In this document: in pieces, positions 54,654 to 64,000 of the stretch
Numbering within the stretch: position 1 is the stretch's first letter
Layout: each line of letters opens with the position of its first letter
Assembly: GCA_964017185.1 (NCBI GenBank)
Contig: OZ024870.1
Location: 63,342,812-63,406,811, forward strand
Direction: 5' to 3'
Length of the DNA stretch: 64,000 nt
From: Rugalucina vietnamica
Taxonomy: Eukaryota > Mollusca > Bivalvia > Lucinida > Lucinidae
Program-made: the position numbers and the translations under genes
The notes under the pieces: model-generated
The model's input: only the letters and a program-made list of their open reading frames with translations
What the model was told of the DNA's origin: nothing
The model's database searches: none

Positions 54654-55965
54654 AAAAAACTAGATCTTGCCATATGCGAAAAGCAAAGGGAAACTACTCA
54701 GATGGCAAAATCATTACCGATCTTTTTTGTGAAAGTTTAAACATCTCAGCAATTTTACGTTAAATAATACAACTTTCAACATTGTTTTTACTCTTTCAAT
54801 ACTAAAAATACACATAAAATTGAGGCGGAGCTGAGTGTAGCACGTTATTCGTGTTAAAAAGCGAACTAGAAGTACAGACTTCTTGCCTACTCTATACAAT
54901 GCAACGACATTTCCGTCAGTTACATGAATTAAGAACGTGAACTGCAGCGATAAAGATTATGATGAAGACCATCCTGCCGTAGCATGAATTTTTTTTCTTT
55001 AACTAAGCACATCTCTGTTGACAATGCGCATTCAACGGAAGAAGCCAGCATACACAATAAACTCCGTAATGTAAGATTTCTAAAATACCACATGTAGATA
55101 ACATAATTTCGTGAGTGTTAAGACGGAACTGCGTGTGTTTGGGAATACATGTGTGTGTGCATCAATCAGTCACAAATAATATAGGGCTTCAAAATGTTTC
55201 CAACAGGAGCACCCGTAAAATTGGTTTCATAATTTTAGCTATTTGAAGTCAGGTCATAATCAAATTCAGCATGTCTTGTCCAGTATGTAAGTTTGTTTGC
55301 TTGTTTCTGTTTGTTTTTCTCTCGGCGAGCACTTGCACACAACAAATCTTATTAAAGCACAATCAATTATCGGTTCCGCAAGGTGCGCTTAATTGAATGA
55401 CGTCATACTACGTGCCCCGATTCGATGACGTCGTCGTTCAATGGCGCGCTCATCCTTGGACGTTTTGGAAGACAAAAAGAGAAGAAAAGTTTATTTTTAA
55501 CCATGGTCACAGGCAATAACAACAACGAGACCTCAACAAACCTTAAACATATTGCAATACTGTTGTACTCTCAAAGTTTCATCGTTGTTAAAGGCTGTGG
55601 CCACAGTCAAATCTGAGAGTGAAAACGCAAAATCGGACCAAAAACACGAAAAACCGGCGACCTACCCATGTTTAACACATTGTAGTGCCGACCAGGGCCA
55701 ATATAATCGGAAAAAAAGTTCAGACCCTGAGAGATGAAATGTTACTTGTGCTATTGAATACGTTTTCCACTCAATACAACGAGTTTTATTTTTCCGCAAT
55801 TTACAGGGCCGATTCAGCTGGTTCGTGAATTTTGTCCTTTAATTTGTCTAGCAACATTACTCAAGGACTTTTCCATGCACCATGTGGCTTGGTATTATGT
55901 GGCTACTGGGTGTCCATACACTATGTGGCTTGGAATTATGTGGCTACTGGGTGTCTATACACTAT
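54654..55965. other. Block G sequence; CRE-like sites, no gene proven
   Basis: 55395-55445 holds a palindromic TGACGTCA (55398-55405) and GATGACGTCGTCG in a less AT-rich stretch, promoter-like but with no recognised product downstream. From 55878 GTGGC minisatellite units begin. Confidence 0.35.
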
Positions 55966-56602
55966 CACGGGGTCTATTCTCTAAGCCTCTATAATCTGGT
56001 GTCGTCCAGGTATAAGCAGGTTCCGGTAGTGGTTTTGTGAAATTGAATGTAAACAAAGAAATGGAGTAGACAGGTGAACAGGTAAGTTGCATTATTTCTG
56101 TTTTATCTTTTGATTTTGAATAAAATCCTGATGTGCAGTCTCAAGAGAATTTACAAACGCTAGTAGAAATCAAAACTAGAGTGGCGAAGATGCAATAGGA
56201 AACTAGATTTTGATGTTCAAAGTTTCGATACGTGGCTGTTTTGATGTAACAGTTTCGGCCAGATTCACAAGTTTGCCCTACATTTTGAATATTTATGCAC
56301 CGGACATTGTCCGATTCGACCCACAAACAAATATAACCAGTACGTACATTCCTGGGAATCGAAATAGCTTTATGAAAGCGAGTCCAAAATAAAAAAATCT
56401 TGGTATAAGCACATTTTTCAGGTGGTCGTGAATGTTAAGACGCTTTAGTACGGTAGACGTGCAATCTGACTGACACTGTAGCAGGTACTCAAATTGCTTA
56501 TGCAATCACAAGCACTCTCATTTTTTAAATAACTCAGCTTGTTGATAGTGGCGGAGAGACATATTCGCTCAAAAGCTTAACAAGGATCTTATTTTTTATT
56601 TT

Positions 56603-56850
56603 ATTTTTTTTATTCAGTTTAACGTCCCTTTCAAGATTGTTTCAGCTCATATGAGACGGGCCAATCAGTATGTGGGGCGAAAACGGGAGAACCCCGAGAA
56701 AAACCACCTGACACACCCGCAAGCAGAACTTGGCTTGTTTCACATGTGGCAAGAGCGGGGCTCGAACCCACACAGGACACAGCGGTGTCGAATGGTTAAG
56801 TGCAGTAATGTCAAATATCAGCGCTTTTAACCACTCGGCCACGGGGCCGC
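56603..56850 (-). mobile_element. tRNA-derived SINE (family B), minus strand
   Basis: Minus strand: GGCCCCGTGGCCGAGTGG TTAAAAGCGC and GGTTCGAGCCCCGCTCTTGC, body matching 30012-30280, ending at AACGTCCC/GGGACGTT near 56622. Confidence 0.85.
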
Positions 56851-57340
56851 CAACAAGGATCTTATCCCATCCGTAAAACATAAAATGGTTCCTCATAATT
56901 CTGGCGTGAGTTGCATAACGCGAACCCTTGAGATATTGATGACGCCATTTGATCTTCCTTATTCCTTAGCAACGGCGGGTTGCTTTCAGAGAGGCAGCTC
57001 CTGGGAACGTTACGTAGCGGTGCTTTTTTGTAATATACCGTTGCATAGGAAATAGTTGCGAAGTGCTTGCTAACCCTGTTTATGTATAACACGTATCAGC
57101 TAACGCGTCTATTCATATCTTACATAATATTCCCCATGCACATTTGTGGCAAATAAAATGTTGTATGCAGGGTGCATAATTTTCTCAGTTAAGAAATAGA
57201 TTGTTCTCATTGAATGGGCTAGTTGTGTAGTAGAAAATGAGTCTAGTCTATTCAACTGGCGATTGTTTTAATGTGGCTTGAAATTAAGTTGAATTGTTCT
57301 GGTGTTTTTATATGAAAATGAAAGGCGTATACTGTTCTAG

Positions 57341-57562
57341 ATGATAAACATGCCTAAAAGAAAGAAGAAGACCAACTTGACAACAGGAAAAAAGCACATG
57401 CGCATGATGAGAAGTCGGCCTGGTTTAGTCCCCCAAATGAACTGGAACACTGAAATTTTTGAACATGATGCATCAGTGGACGAGGAAGGAAGTGATGTGG
57501 AAGATGAAATTAATTTTGAAGATGGGCCGAAATGTATCGCTAGTTTATCTTCTCGCGGATGA
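57341..57562 (+). CDS. Small acidic/basic protein frame in Transib-like element
   Basis: 73 codons: a basic N-terminus (MPKRKKKTNLTTGKKHMRMM) then an acidic segment (EHDASVDEEGSDVEDEINFE). The basic-then-acidic layout resembles N-termini of transposase or nuclear proteins, but no domain is recognised. It may be the start of the element's lost transposase or a short exon. It ends in TGA 240 bp before the right TIR. Confidence 0.35.
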   Translation: MINMPKRKKKTNLTTGKKHMRMMRSRPGLVPQMNWNTEIFEHDASVDEEGSDVEDEINFEDGPKCIASLSSRG

Positions 57563-58059
57563 GGCACGTGGTTTTATGAGCTTTGAACATTTCCGCTGAA
57601 CGCTTCTCAAACTTTTGCAAAGATTTGTTAATGTTAATTTGATGTTTTAACCTGTATCTAGAGACTGCACTTCAAAAAATGTACATTGCTGACCTAAGTT
57701 CTTATATTTCGTTCATTTTTTGAAGAAAGCAATGAAACACCAGACTAAACTGACCTTAACCAGCACAACTCCCGAGCATATTGGCTTGAAGAATAGACCC
57801 CGTGACTATGTGCTTAGGCTTTAAGTGGCAATTTTGTGTCCAAGCACCATGTGGCTGTGTTTTATGTGGTAACTTGGTGTCCATGCACTATGTGCCTAGA
57901 ATTTAAGGGGCAACTTTGTGTCCATACACAATGTGCCTAGAATTTAAGTGGCTAGGGTTAGGGTTAGAAAATAAAAGCCACTTAAAATTGGTAGCCACTT
58001 AATGATTTTTGCCACATAGTGCACAGCCACCTAAGTACCTCCTCGTTGGTTCGTCCGTC

Positions 58060-59160
58060 CGTCTGTCCGTCCGTCAGCGTTTCGTTTCCGGGCTCTATCT
58101 TGAGCATTTATTGACCGATTTTCTTCAAACTTTGTATAGTAGTTTATATCAGGAAGGAGTGGTTTGGGATTGAAGATGGGTAAATTTCGTCAATTAAGTA
58201 CAGAGTAATGGCCCTTGATTTACGTTAAAATTTCGTTTCCGGGCTCTATCTTGAGTATTTATAGACCGATTTTCTTCAAACTTTGTATAGGAGTTTATAC
58301 CACGAAAGAGTGGTCTGGGATTGAAGATGGGTAAATTTCGTCTAATAAGTACAGAGTTATGACCCTTGATTTACGCTAAAATTTTGTTTCCGGGCTCTAT
58401 CTTGAGCTCTTATTGACCGATTTTCTTCAAACTTCTTCAAACTTTGTATAGGAGTTCATATCAAGAAGGAGTGGTCTGGGATTGAAGATGGGTAAATTTT
58501 GTCAAATATGTACAGAGTTATGGCCCTTGATTTACGTTAAAATTTTGTTTCCGGGATCTATCTTGAGCATTTATTGACCAATTTTCTTCAAACTTTGTAT
58601 AGGAGTTCATACCAAGAAGGAGTGATTTGGGATTGAAGATGGGTAAATTTTGTCAAATAAGTACAGAGTTATGGCCCTTAAAATTTTGTTTCCGGGCTCT
58701 ATCTTGAGCTCTTATTGACCGATTTTCTTCAAACTTTGTATAGGAGTTCATATCAGGAAGGAGTGGTTTGGGATTGAAGATGGGTAAATTTTGTCAAATA
58801 AGTACAGAGTTATGGCCCTTGATTTACATTAAAATTTTGTTTCTGAACTCTATCTTGAGCATTTATTGACCGATTTTCTTCAAACTTTGTATTGGAGTTC
58901 ATATCAGGAAGGAGTGGTTTGGGATTGAAAATGAATAAATTTAGTTAAATAAGTACAGAGTTATGGCCCATGATTTACATTAAAATTTCGTTTCCTGCCT
59001 CTGTTTTGTGCATTTATCAACCAATTTTATTCAAACTTTGTATAAAAGTTCAAATCAGGAAGTAGTGGTTTGGGATTGAAGATGGGTAAATTTTATCAAT
59101 GTATACAGAGTTATGGTCCTTCATTTATGACAAAATTTTGTTCTGCCCTTATCTTGAGAA
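58060..59160 (+). repeat. Tandem repeat, about 7 units of ~155 bp
   Basis: Each unit runs GTTTCCGGGCTCTATCTTGAGC, GACCGATTTTCTTCAAACTT, GGGATTGAAGATGGG, TACAGAGTTATGGCCCTTGA. It is the internal repeat of element F. Confidence 0.9.
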
Positions 59161-60945
59161 TTTATTGAGAAACATTTTTGCTAAATTAAATTTGCGTGGC
59201 GGGGTATCATGCATGCCTGCAGCGCTTTTATTTAAAACTGTTGCAGCCTGAGGCCTGAAAAGTGGTAGATGCAAACAACTAATGGATTAGATGAAGGTAT
59301 GTGATTAATTTAGGTCAAGGTCATCTCTTGACCTTGGCCAGTCTGTCGTCCATACACACTTTTCAAAGATCTTCTTCTCTGAAACTGCTTGGCCAATCAA
59401 AGTGAAATTTTATGTGGAGCATCCATGGTAGGGGAGACGAAAGTTTGATCGCGAAATCCAGGTCACATGACAAAGATGGCCGCCATGCCCATATATAGTA
59501 AAAACCACTCAAAAATCCTCTTCTCCAGAACCGGCTGGCGGATTTACGTGAAACTTGGTATGTAGCATCGGGGACTTCAGCCCATCATAGTTTGATAAAA
59601 TGATGACCCTTGGATGACCTTGACCTATTTTACGGCAAGGTCAAATTTGGAAACATAGGCTTTTACATGGGAAAAAGTGAAAACTATGGATTTTTTGAAA
59701 ACTATTGCAACCTGAGGCCTGAAAAGTGGTAGATGCAAACAACTTATGGAGTAGATGAAGGTATGTGATTAATTTAGGTCAAGGTCATCTCTTGACCTTG
59801 GCCAGTCTGTCATCCATACACACTTTTCAAAGATCTTCTTCTCTGAAACTGCTTGGCCAATCAAAGTGAAATTTTATGTTGAGCATCCATGGGTAGGGGA
59901 GACGAAAGTGCGATCGCGAAATCCAGGTCACATGACCAAGATGGCTGCCATGCCCATATATGGTAAAAACCACTCAAAAATCTTCTTCTCCAGAACTGGC
60001 TGGCGGATTGTCATGAAACTTGGTATGTAGCATTTGGGACTCCAGCCCATCATAATTTGATCAAATGATGACCATAGGATGACCTTGACCTATTTTACGG
60101 CAATGTCAATTTTGGAAACATAGGCTTTTACATGGGAAAAAGTGAAAACTATGGATTTTTTGAAAACTATTGCAGCCTGAGGCCTGAAAAGTGGTAGATG
60201 CAAACAACCAATGGAGTAGATGAAGGTATGTGATTAATTTAGGTCAAGGTCATCTCTTGACCTTGGCCAGTCTGTTGTCCATACACACTTTTCAAAGATC
60301 TTCTTCTCTGAAACTGCTTGGCCAATCAAAGTGAAATTTTATGTGGAGCGTCCATGGGTAGGGGGAACGAAAGTGCGATCGCGAAATTCGGGTCACATGA
60401 CCAAGATGGCCGCCATGCCCAACTATGGTAAAACCACTCAAAAATCTTCTTCTCCAGAACCGGCTGGCCGATTTACGCGAAACTTGGTATGTAGCATTTG
60501 GGACTCCAGCCCATCATAGTTTGTTGAAATGATACCCTAGGATGACCTTGACCTATTTTACAGCAAGGTCAATTTTGGAAACATAGGCTTTTACATGGGA
60601 AAAGGCGAAAACAATGGATATTTTGGAAACTGTTGCAGCCTGAGACCTGAAAGTTGCTAGGTGCAGACAACTAATGGAGTCAATGAAGGTAAGTAATTAA
60701 TGAAGGCCAAGGTCATTTGTTGACCTTGACCCAAGGTCATTTAAATATCAAAATTGAAATTATGGTTTTCTCAGAAATCACTGGGTTTGGAAACTAATAC
60801 AGCCTGAGACCTGAAACTTTGCAGATGCAGACAACTTGTGAAGTCAATAAAGGTGTGTGAGTATTCAAGGTCAAGGTCATTTCATGATGACTTAATACTC
60901 CAAGATCAGGCTTCAGGTGAGCGTTCTCAGGACCAATGGTCCTCT

Positions 60946-61020
60946 GGTAATATTTATGAGCAGGATAAATTTTAGTCTCAGCTGAGTTGAGCATGAATTT
61001 TTTTTTTATAACCTCGGGCC
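60946..61020. mobile_element. MITE family 3, right half
   Basis: TATTTATGAGCAGGATAAATT continues exactly where the left half at 33521 stops, through CTCAGCTGAGTTGAGCATGA to TTTTTATAACCTCGGGCCC. The end inverts the left half's GGGCCC...GTTATAAAA. Confidence 0.75.
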
Positions 61021-61129
61021 CAGGAGCTTAAATAGGTGAATGGAAAGTATGATAGGTGATTTATCATACATTGTACACACATTATTTAGATTTGCATCTA
61101 AGGTGTTCATTTACAAAATCATTGCTTAT

Positions 61130-63084
61130 CATCAGGAAAACATGTCCGTACAATATATACCCCCTTAAACCCCACTTTTATATAGTAGAACTGGGGTTTG
61201 CAGGGGTATACCTATTTTTTAGCTCACCTGAGCCGAAGGCTCACAAGGTGAGCTTATAGGATGGCCATGATCCGGCGTCCGTCCGTCCGTCGTCGTCGTC
61301 GTCCACAATTTCAAAGATCTTCTTCTCTGAAACCGCTTGGCCAATCTAGTTGAAATTTTATGTGGAGCCTCCTTGGGTAGTGGCATTTCAAGTTTGATCG
61401 CGAAATCCAGGTCACATGACCAAGATGGCCGCCACGCCCATATATGGTAAAAACCACTCAAAAATCTTCTTCTCCAGAACCGGTGGGCCGATTTCCACGA
61501 AACTTGGTATGTAGCATCAGGGACTTCAGCCCAGCATAGTTTGATAAAATGATGACCCTTGGATGACCTTGACCTATTTTACGGCAAGGTCAAATTTGGA
61601 AACATAGGCTTTTACATGGGAAAAAGTGAAAACTATGGATTTTTTGAAAACTATTGCAGCCTGAGGCCTGAAAAGTGGTAGATGCAAACAACTAATGGAG
61701 TAGATGAAGGTATGTGATTAATTTAGGTCAAGGTCATCTCTTGACCTTGGCCAGTCTGTCGTCCATTCACACTTTTCAAAGATCTTCTTCTCTGAAACTG
61801 CTGGGCCAATCGAAGTGAAATTTTATGTGGAGCATCCATGGGTAGGGGAGACGAAAGTTTGATCGCGAAATCCAGGTCACATGACCAAGATGGCTGCCAC
61901 GCCCATATATGGTAAAAACCACTCAAAAATCTTCTTTTCCAGAACCGGCAGGCCGATTTTCATGAAACTTGGTATGTAGCATCAGGGACTTCAGCCCATC
62001 ATAGTTTGATAAAATGATGACCCTTGGATGACCTTGATCTAATTTACGGCAAGGTCAAATTTGGAAACATAGGCTTTTACATGGGAAAAAGTGAAAACTA
62101 TGGATTTTTTGAAAACTATTGCAGCCTGAGGCCTGAAAAGTGGTAGATGCAAACAACTAATGGAGTAGATGAAGGTATGTGGTTAATGTAGGTCAAGGTC
62201 ATCTCTTGACCTTGGCCAGTCTGTCGTCCATACACACTTTTCAAAGATCTTCTTCTCTGAAACTGCTGGGCCAATCAAAGTGAAATTTTATGAGCATCCA
62301 TGGGTAGGGGAGACGAAAGTTTGATCGCGAAATCCAGGTCACATTACCAAGATGGCCGCCACGCCCATATATTGTAAAAACCACTCAAAAATTTTCTTCT
62401 CAAGAATCGGCAGGCCAATTTTCGCGAAACTTGGTATGTAGCATTTGGGACTCCAGCCCATCCTAGTTTGATCAAATGATGACCATAGGATGACCTTGAC
62501 CTATTTTACGGCAAGGTCAATTTTGGAAACATAGGCTTTTACATGGGAAAAGGTGGAAACAATGGATATTTTGGAAACTGTTGCAGTCTGAGACCTGGAA
62601 GTTGCTAGATGCAGACAACCAATGGAGTCAATGAAGGTAAGTAATTAATGAAGGCCAAGGTCATTTCTTGACCTTGACCCAAAGTCATTTAAATATCAAA
62701 ATTAAAATTGTGGTTTTCTCATAAATCACTAGGTTTGGAAACTATTGCAGCCTGAGACCTGAAACTTTGCAGATGCAGACAACTTATGAATTCAATAAAG
62801 GTGTGTGAGTATTCAAGGTCAAGGTCATTTCATGATGACTTAATACTGCAGGATCAGGCTTCAGGTGAGCGTTCTCAGGACCAATGGTCCTCTGGTCTTA
62901 TTTTTGCTCCAAAACATAGATTGTGGGTACTCGTTAGAACCGCCTCGCCGAGGCGGTTCTAACGTGTACCCACAATCTATGTTTTGAGCAAAAATAAGAA
63001 CAATATCAATTTTTTATGATGAAATTTTCAATTTTTACAGGTGAAAAAAATCTCTGTATATTGCATGGGCAAGTTTTCGTAATG
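61130..63084 (+). mobile_element. MITE family 2 copy split by element E5
   Basis: The left part 61130-61220 stops at GGGTATACCTATTTTTT; the right part 62897-63084 continues CTTATTTTTGCTCCAAAAC and ends GTTTTCGTAATG. Confidence 0.85.
61221..62896 (+). mobile_element. AGCTCACC-type repeat element E5
   Basis: AGCTCACCTGAGCC to AGGACCAATGGTCCTCTGGT, about three ~465-bp units, very close to E3/E4. Its clean placement within a MITE confirms the element's exact ends. Confidence 0.9.
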
Positions 63085-63761
63085 TGAAGTGCTCTAATAT
63101 ATCTGATTTATGCTTGGTTTACAATGATTATATACTCATCAAAAGAAGTTTTGCACCGGATTATATTTTTCTAATTTTAAAATAATGTTTAGTATACATC
63201 TTCAAATAATCTTTAAAAAATTGATACCATCTTAAAGGGCTGGACTTTGTGAATAAACAAACCAATATTTTGTCTTGAAAAGTTGAAGTAAAAATGTGCA
63301 AAAATGCATGTTTTTAAAAACACTAAAGTTTGGGGTGCAGCAAAAAGCCCACACCTTTATTTCTGGGCTTCCAAACTGAATTCCTTGTACATCCTCCATC
63401 CTCACTCGAGATAAAGCAATCATTTTGAGCAAAAAAAAAAAAAAATAAATAAAAAAAAAAAATAAATAAAAAAAAAAAAAATATTTTTTTGACAAATAAG
63501 CTAAGCTATTCGATTTCAGTCCCGAATGAAAACTCATCCATTTTTGTGGCCATTTGTTATGCTTTAGCTTAAAATGGTTTCAAGGATAATGGCTTTATGT
63601 GAGTAAAAATGGCATAAAAAACTAACTACTGAGGCATGGCATTGTATACATATACAAACCGATAAATGATCGGTGACACACACTGAAATTGAGAACAAAG
63701 TTTAGGTTAGAGTTAGGTTAGAGTTTCTACTACTTCAATGTTATTGTGTTAGAAGTATGAT
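63085..63761. other. Sequence without recognised gene
   Basis: AT-rich, with an A-rich tract at 63430-63482. No exon of the minus-strand beta-lactamase-domain gene was recognised here. Confidence 0.45.
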
Positions 63762-63999
63762 ATGAGCCACCTCGTGGGAAAACCAACAATCTGCATAGGC
63801 GAAAACAAAGGCGCAGATCAGCTTCGCGGTAACCGCGAAGCTGATCAGCGCCTTTGTTTTCACTACTCGGATAGTACAATTCCTCTTCTACTTAAATCCG
63901 AAATTTCAAGCTTCTAGCTCTCTTCTGTGCTTGTACAGGCCGGTTTGTGTCGGACCTGTTCGGAAACCACATTGTTGGCTTTCCCACGAGGTGGCTCAT
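63762..63999 (+). mobile_element. MITE family 1 copy, complete
   Basis: ATGAGCCACCTCGTGGGAAA and its inverse TTTCCCACGAGGTGGCTCAT close the window. The centre is a perfect palindrome around CAGCTTCGCGGTAACCGCGA. Confidence 0.9.
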
Positions 64000-64000
64000 A

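Larger units (their letters stand above)
55966..57804. mobile_element. 1.84-kb DNA transposon, CAC-starting TIRs, 5-bp duplication (Transib-like)
   Basis: CACGGGGTCTATTCT (55966-55980) and AGAATAGACCCCGTG (57790-57804) are perfect 15-bp inverted ends. ACTAT is duplicated outside (55961-55965 and 57805-57809), and the flanking minisatellite reads through when the element is removed. CAC termini plus 5-bp duplications are features of Transib/ProtoRAG-type elements; no transposase core is seen, so class is inference. It contains a SINE (56603-56850) and a 73-codon frame (57341-57562). Confidence 0.7.
40292..58044. mobile_element. Block G: 17.75 kb bounded by 19-bp inverted repeats
   Basis: GAGGAGGTACTTACGTGGC (40292-40310) and GCCACCTAAGTACCTCCTC (58026-58044) are inverted with one mismatch. 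GTGGC-rich repeats lie just inside both ends (TGTGGCTTGGAATTATGTGG units at 55880-55965 and 57805-57960). No clean target duplication was found. The interior is a mosaic of other elements and AT-rich DNA without a recognised transposase. It may be a large TIR transposon or a transposon swollen by later insertions. Confidence 0.5.
40178..59231. mobile_element. ATACCCCGCCAC element F, split by block G
   Basis: Left end ATACCCCGCCACTT with hairpin partner GTGCGGGGTAT; right end GTGGCGGGGTAT (59196-59207) followed by CATGCATGCCTGCAGCGC. The element proper is 40178-40291 plus 58045-59231. The right part has about seven ~155-bp units of GGGCTCTATCTTGAGC ... GGGATTGAAGATGGGTAAAT. The GTCC-rich minisatellite is where block G inserted. 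Confidence 0.7.
33522..60945 (+). mobile_element. Composite insertion bounded by two AGCTCACC-type elements
   Basis: It begins at the 5' end of E3 and ends at the 3' end of E4, and sits between two complementary halves of one MITE family 3 copy. Inside are E3, 4.08 kb of CABIN1 gene sequence (35684-39761) and E4. E4 holds the large nested insertions. Simplest reading: E3-CABIN1 segment-E4 arrived as one unit, as expected when a rolling-circle element reads through its terminator to the next one. Ectopic recombination between elements or an assembly join through repeats could give the same layout. Confidence 0.55.
39762..60945 (+). mobile_element. AGCTCACC-type element E4, split by nested insertion
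   Basis: The 5' part is 39762-40177, stopping at GGATTTTTT. It resumes at 59232 (AAAACTGTTGCAGCCTGAGG) and runs to AGGACCAATGGTCCTCTGGT at 60945. Uninterrupted copies such as E5 read GGATTTTTTGAAAACTATTG, so the join is exact. Confidence 0.8.

Noticed and set aside
57951..57968. TAGGGTTAGGGTTAG, telomere-like
   Set aside because: Only two to three units inside a minisatellite; too short for an interstitial telomere claim.
19662..62896. Repeated frames reading FYHIWAWRPSWSCDLDFAIKL in the AGCTCACC-type elements
   Set aside because: The same peptide recurs because the repeat unit (CATGACCAAGATGGC) recurs; no gene structure.

Overview
The window is metazoan nuclear DNA, AT-rich and about three quarters repeats. 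The split genes and the repeat families (elements starting AGCTCACCTGAGCC or ATACCCCGCCAC, many fold-back MITEs) suggest a mollusc, most likely a bivalve. That taxonomic call is inference from repeat style and protein similarity; no marker gene is present.

Three host-gene segments are recognisable. (1) Positions 6837-24059 (+) hold the last 14 exons of a procollagen galactosyltransferase (COLGALT/GLT25D), ending in a KDEL signal; the N-terminal exon(s) lie upstream of the window. (2) Positions 33058-33312 (-) hold the last coding exon of a beta-lactamase/esterase-domain protein, convergent with COLGALT. (3) Positions 37008-39650 (+) hold three consecutive exons of CABIN1 with no neighbouring CABIN1 exons visible. 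They appear to sit inside a transposon-bounded insertion within the intron of gene 2.

COLGALT is the most interesting host gene. It carries an in-frame tandem exon pair of equal length (75 nt each, 18464 and 18925) that could be alternative exons. It also has a partial exon copy with intact splice sites (11237-11333) and a decayed exon copy with a stop (22985-23054). MITE ends lie within 30 bp upstream of four of its splice acceptors. An apparently intact Ty3/Gypsy element (1145-6729, minus strand, one 1626-codon gag-pol frame) lies in its first intron here.

From 33 to 61 kb the window is a nested set of insertions. The two halves of one MITE (33348-33520 and 60947-61020) flank 27.4 kb. That block begins with the 5' end of one AGCTCACC-type repeat (33522) and ends with the 3' end of another (60945). 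Between the two copies lies the 4.1 kb CABIN1 segment. The second copy is split by an ATACCCCGCCAC element (40178-59231), itself split by a 17.8 kb block with 19-bp inverted ends (40292-58044). That block contains a 1.9 kb fold-back element with 8-bp target duplications, a 6.8 kb element with perfect 28-bp inverted ends and an unusual array of 14-bp and 17-bp motifs often about 350 bp apart, and a 1.84 kb element with CAC-starting ends and 5-bp target duplications (Transib-like).

The rest is LINE fragments, tRNA-derived SINEs, several MITE families, microsatellites and sequence in which no gene is visible.
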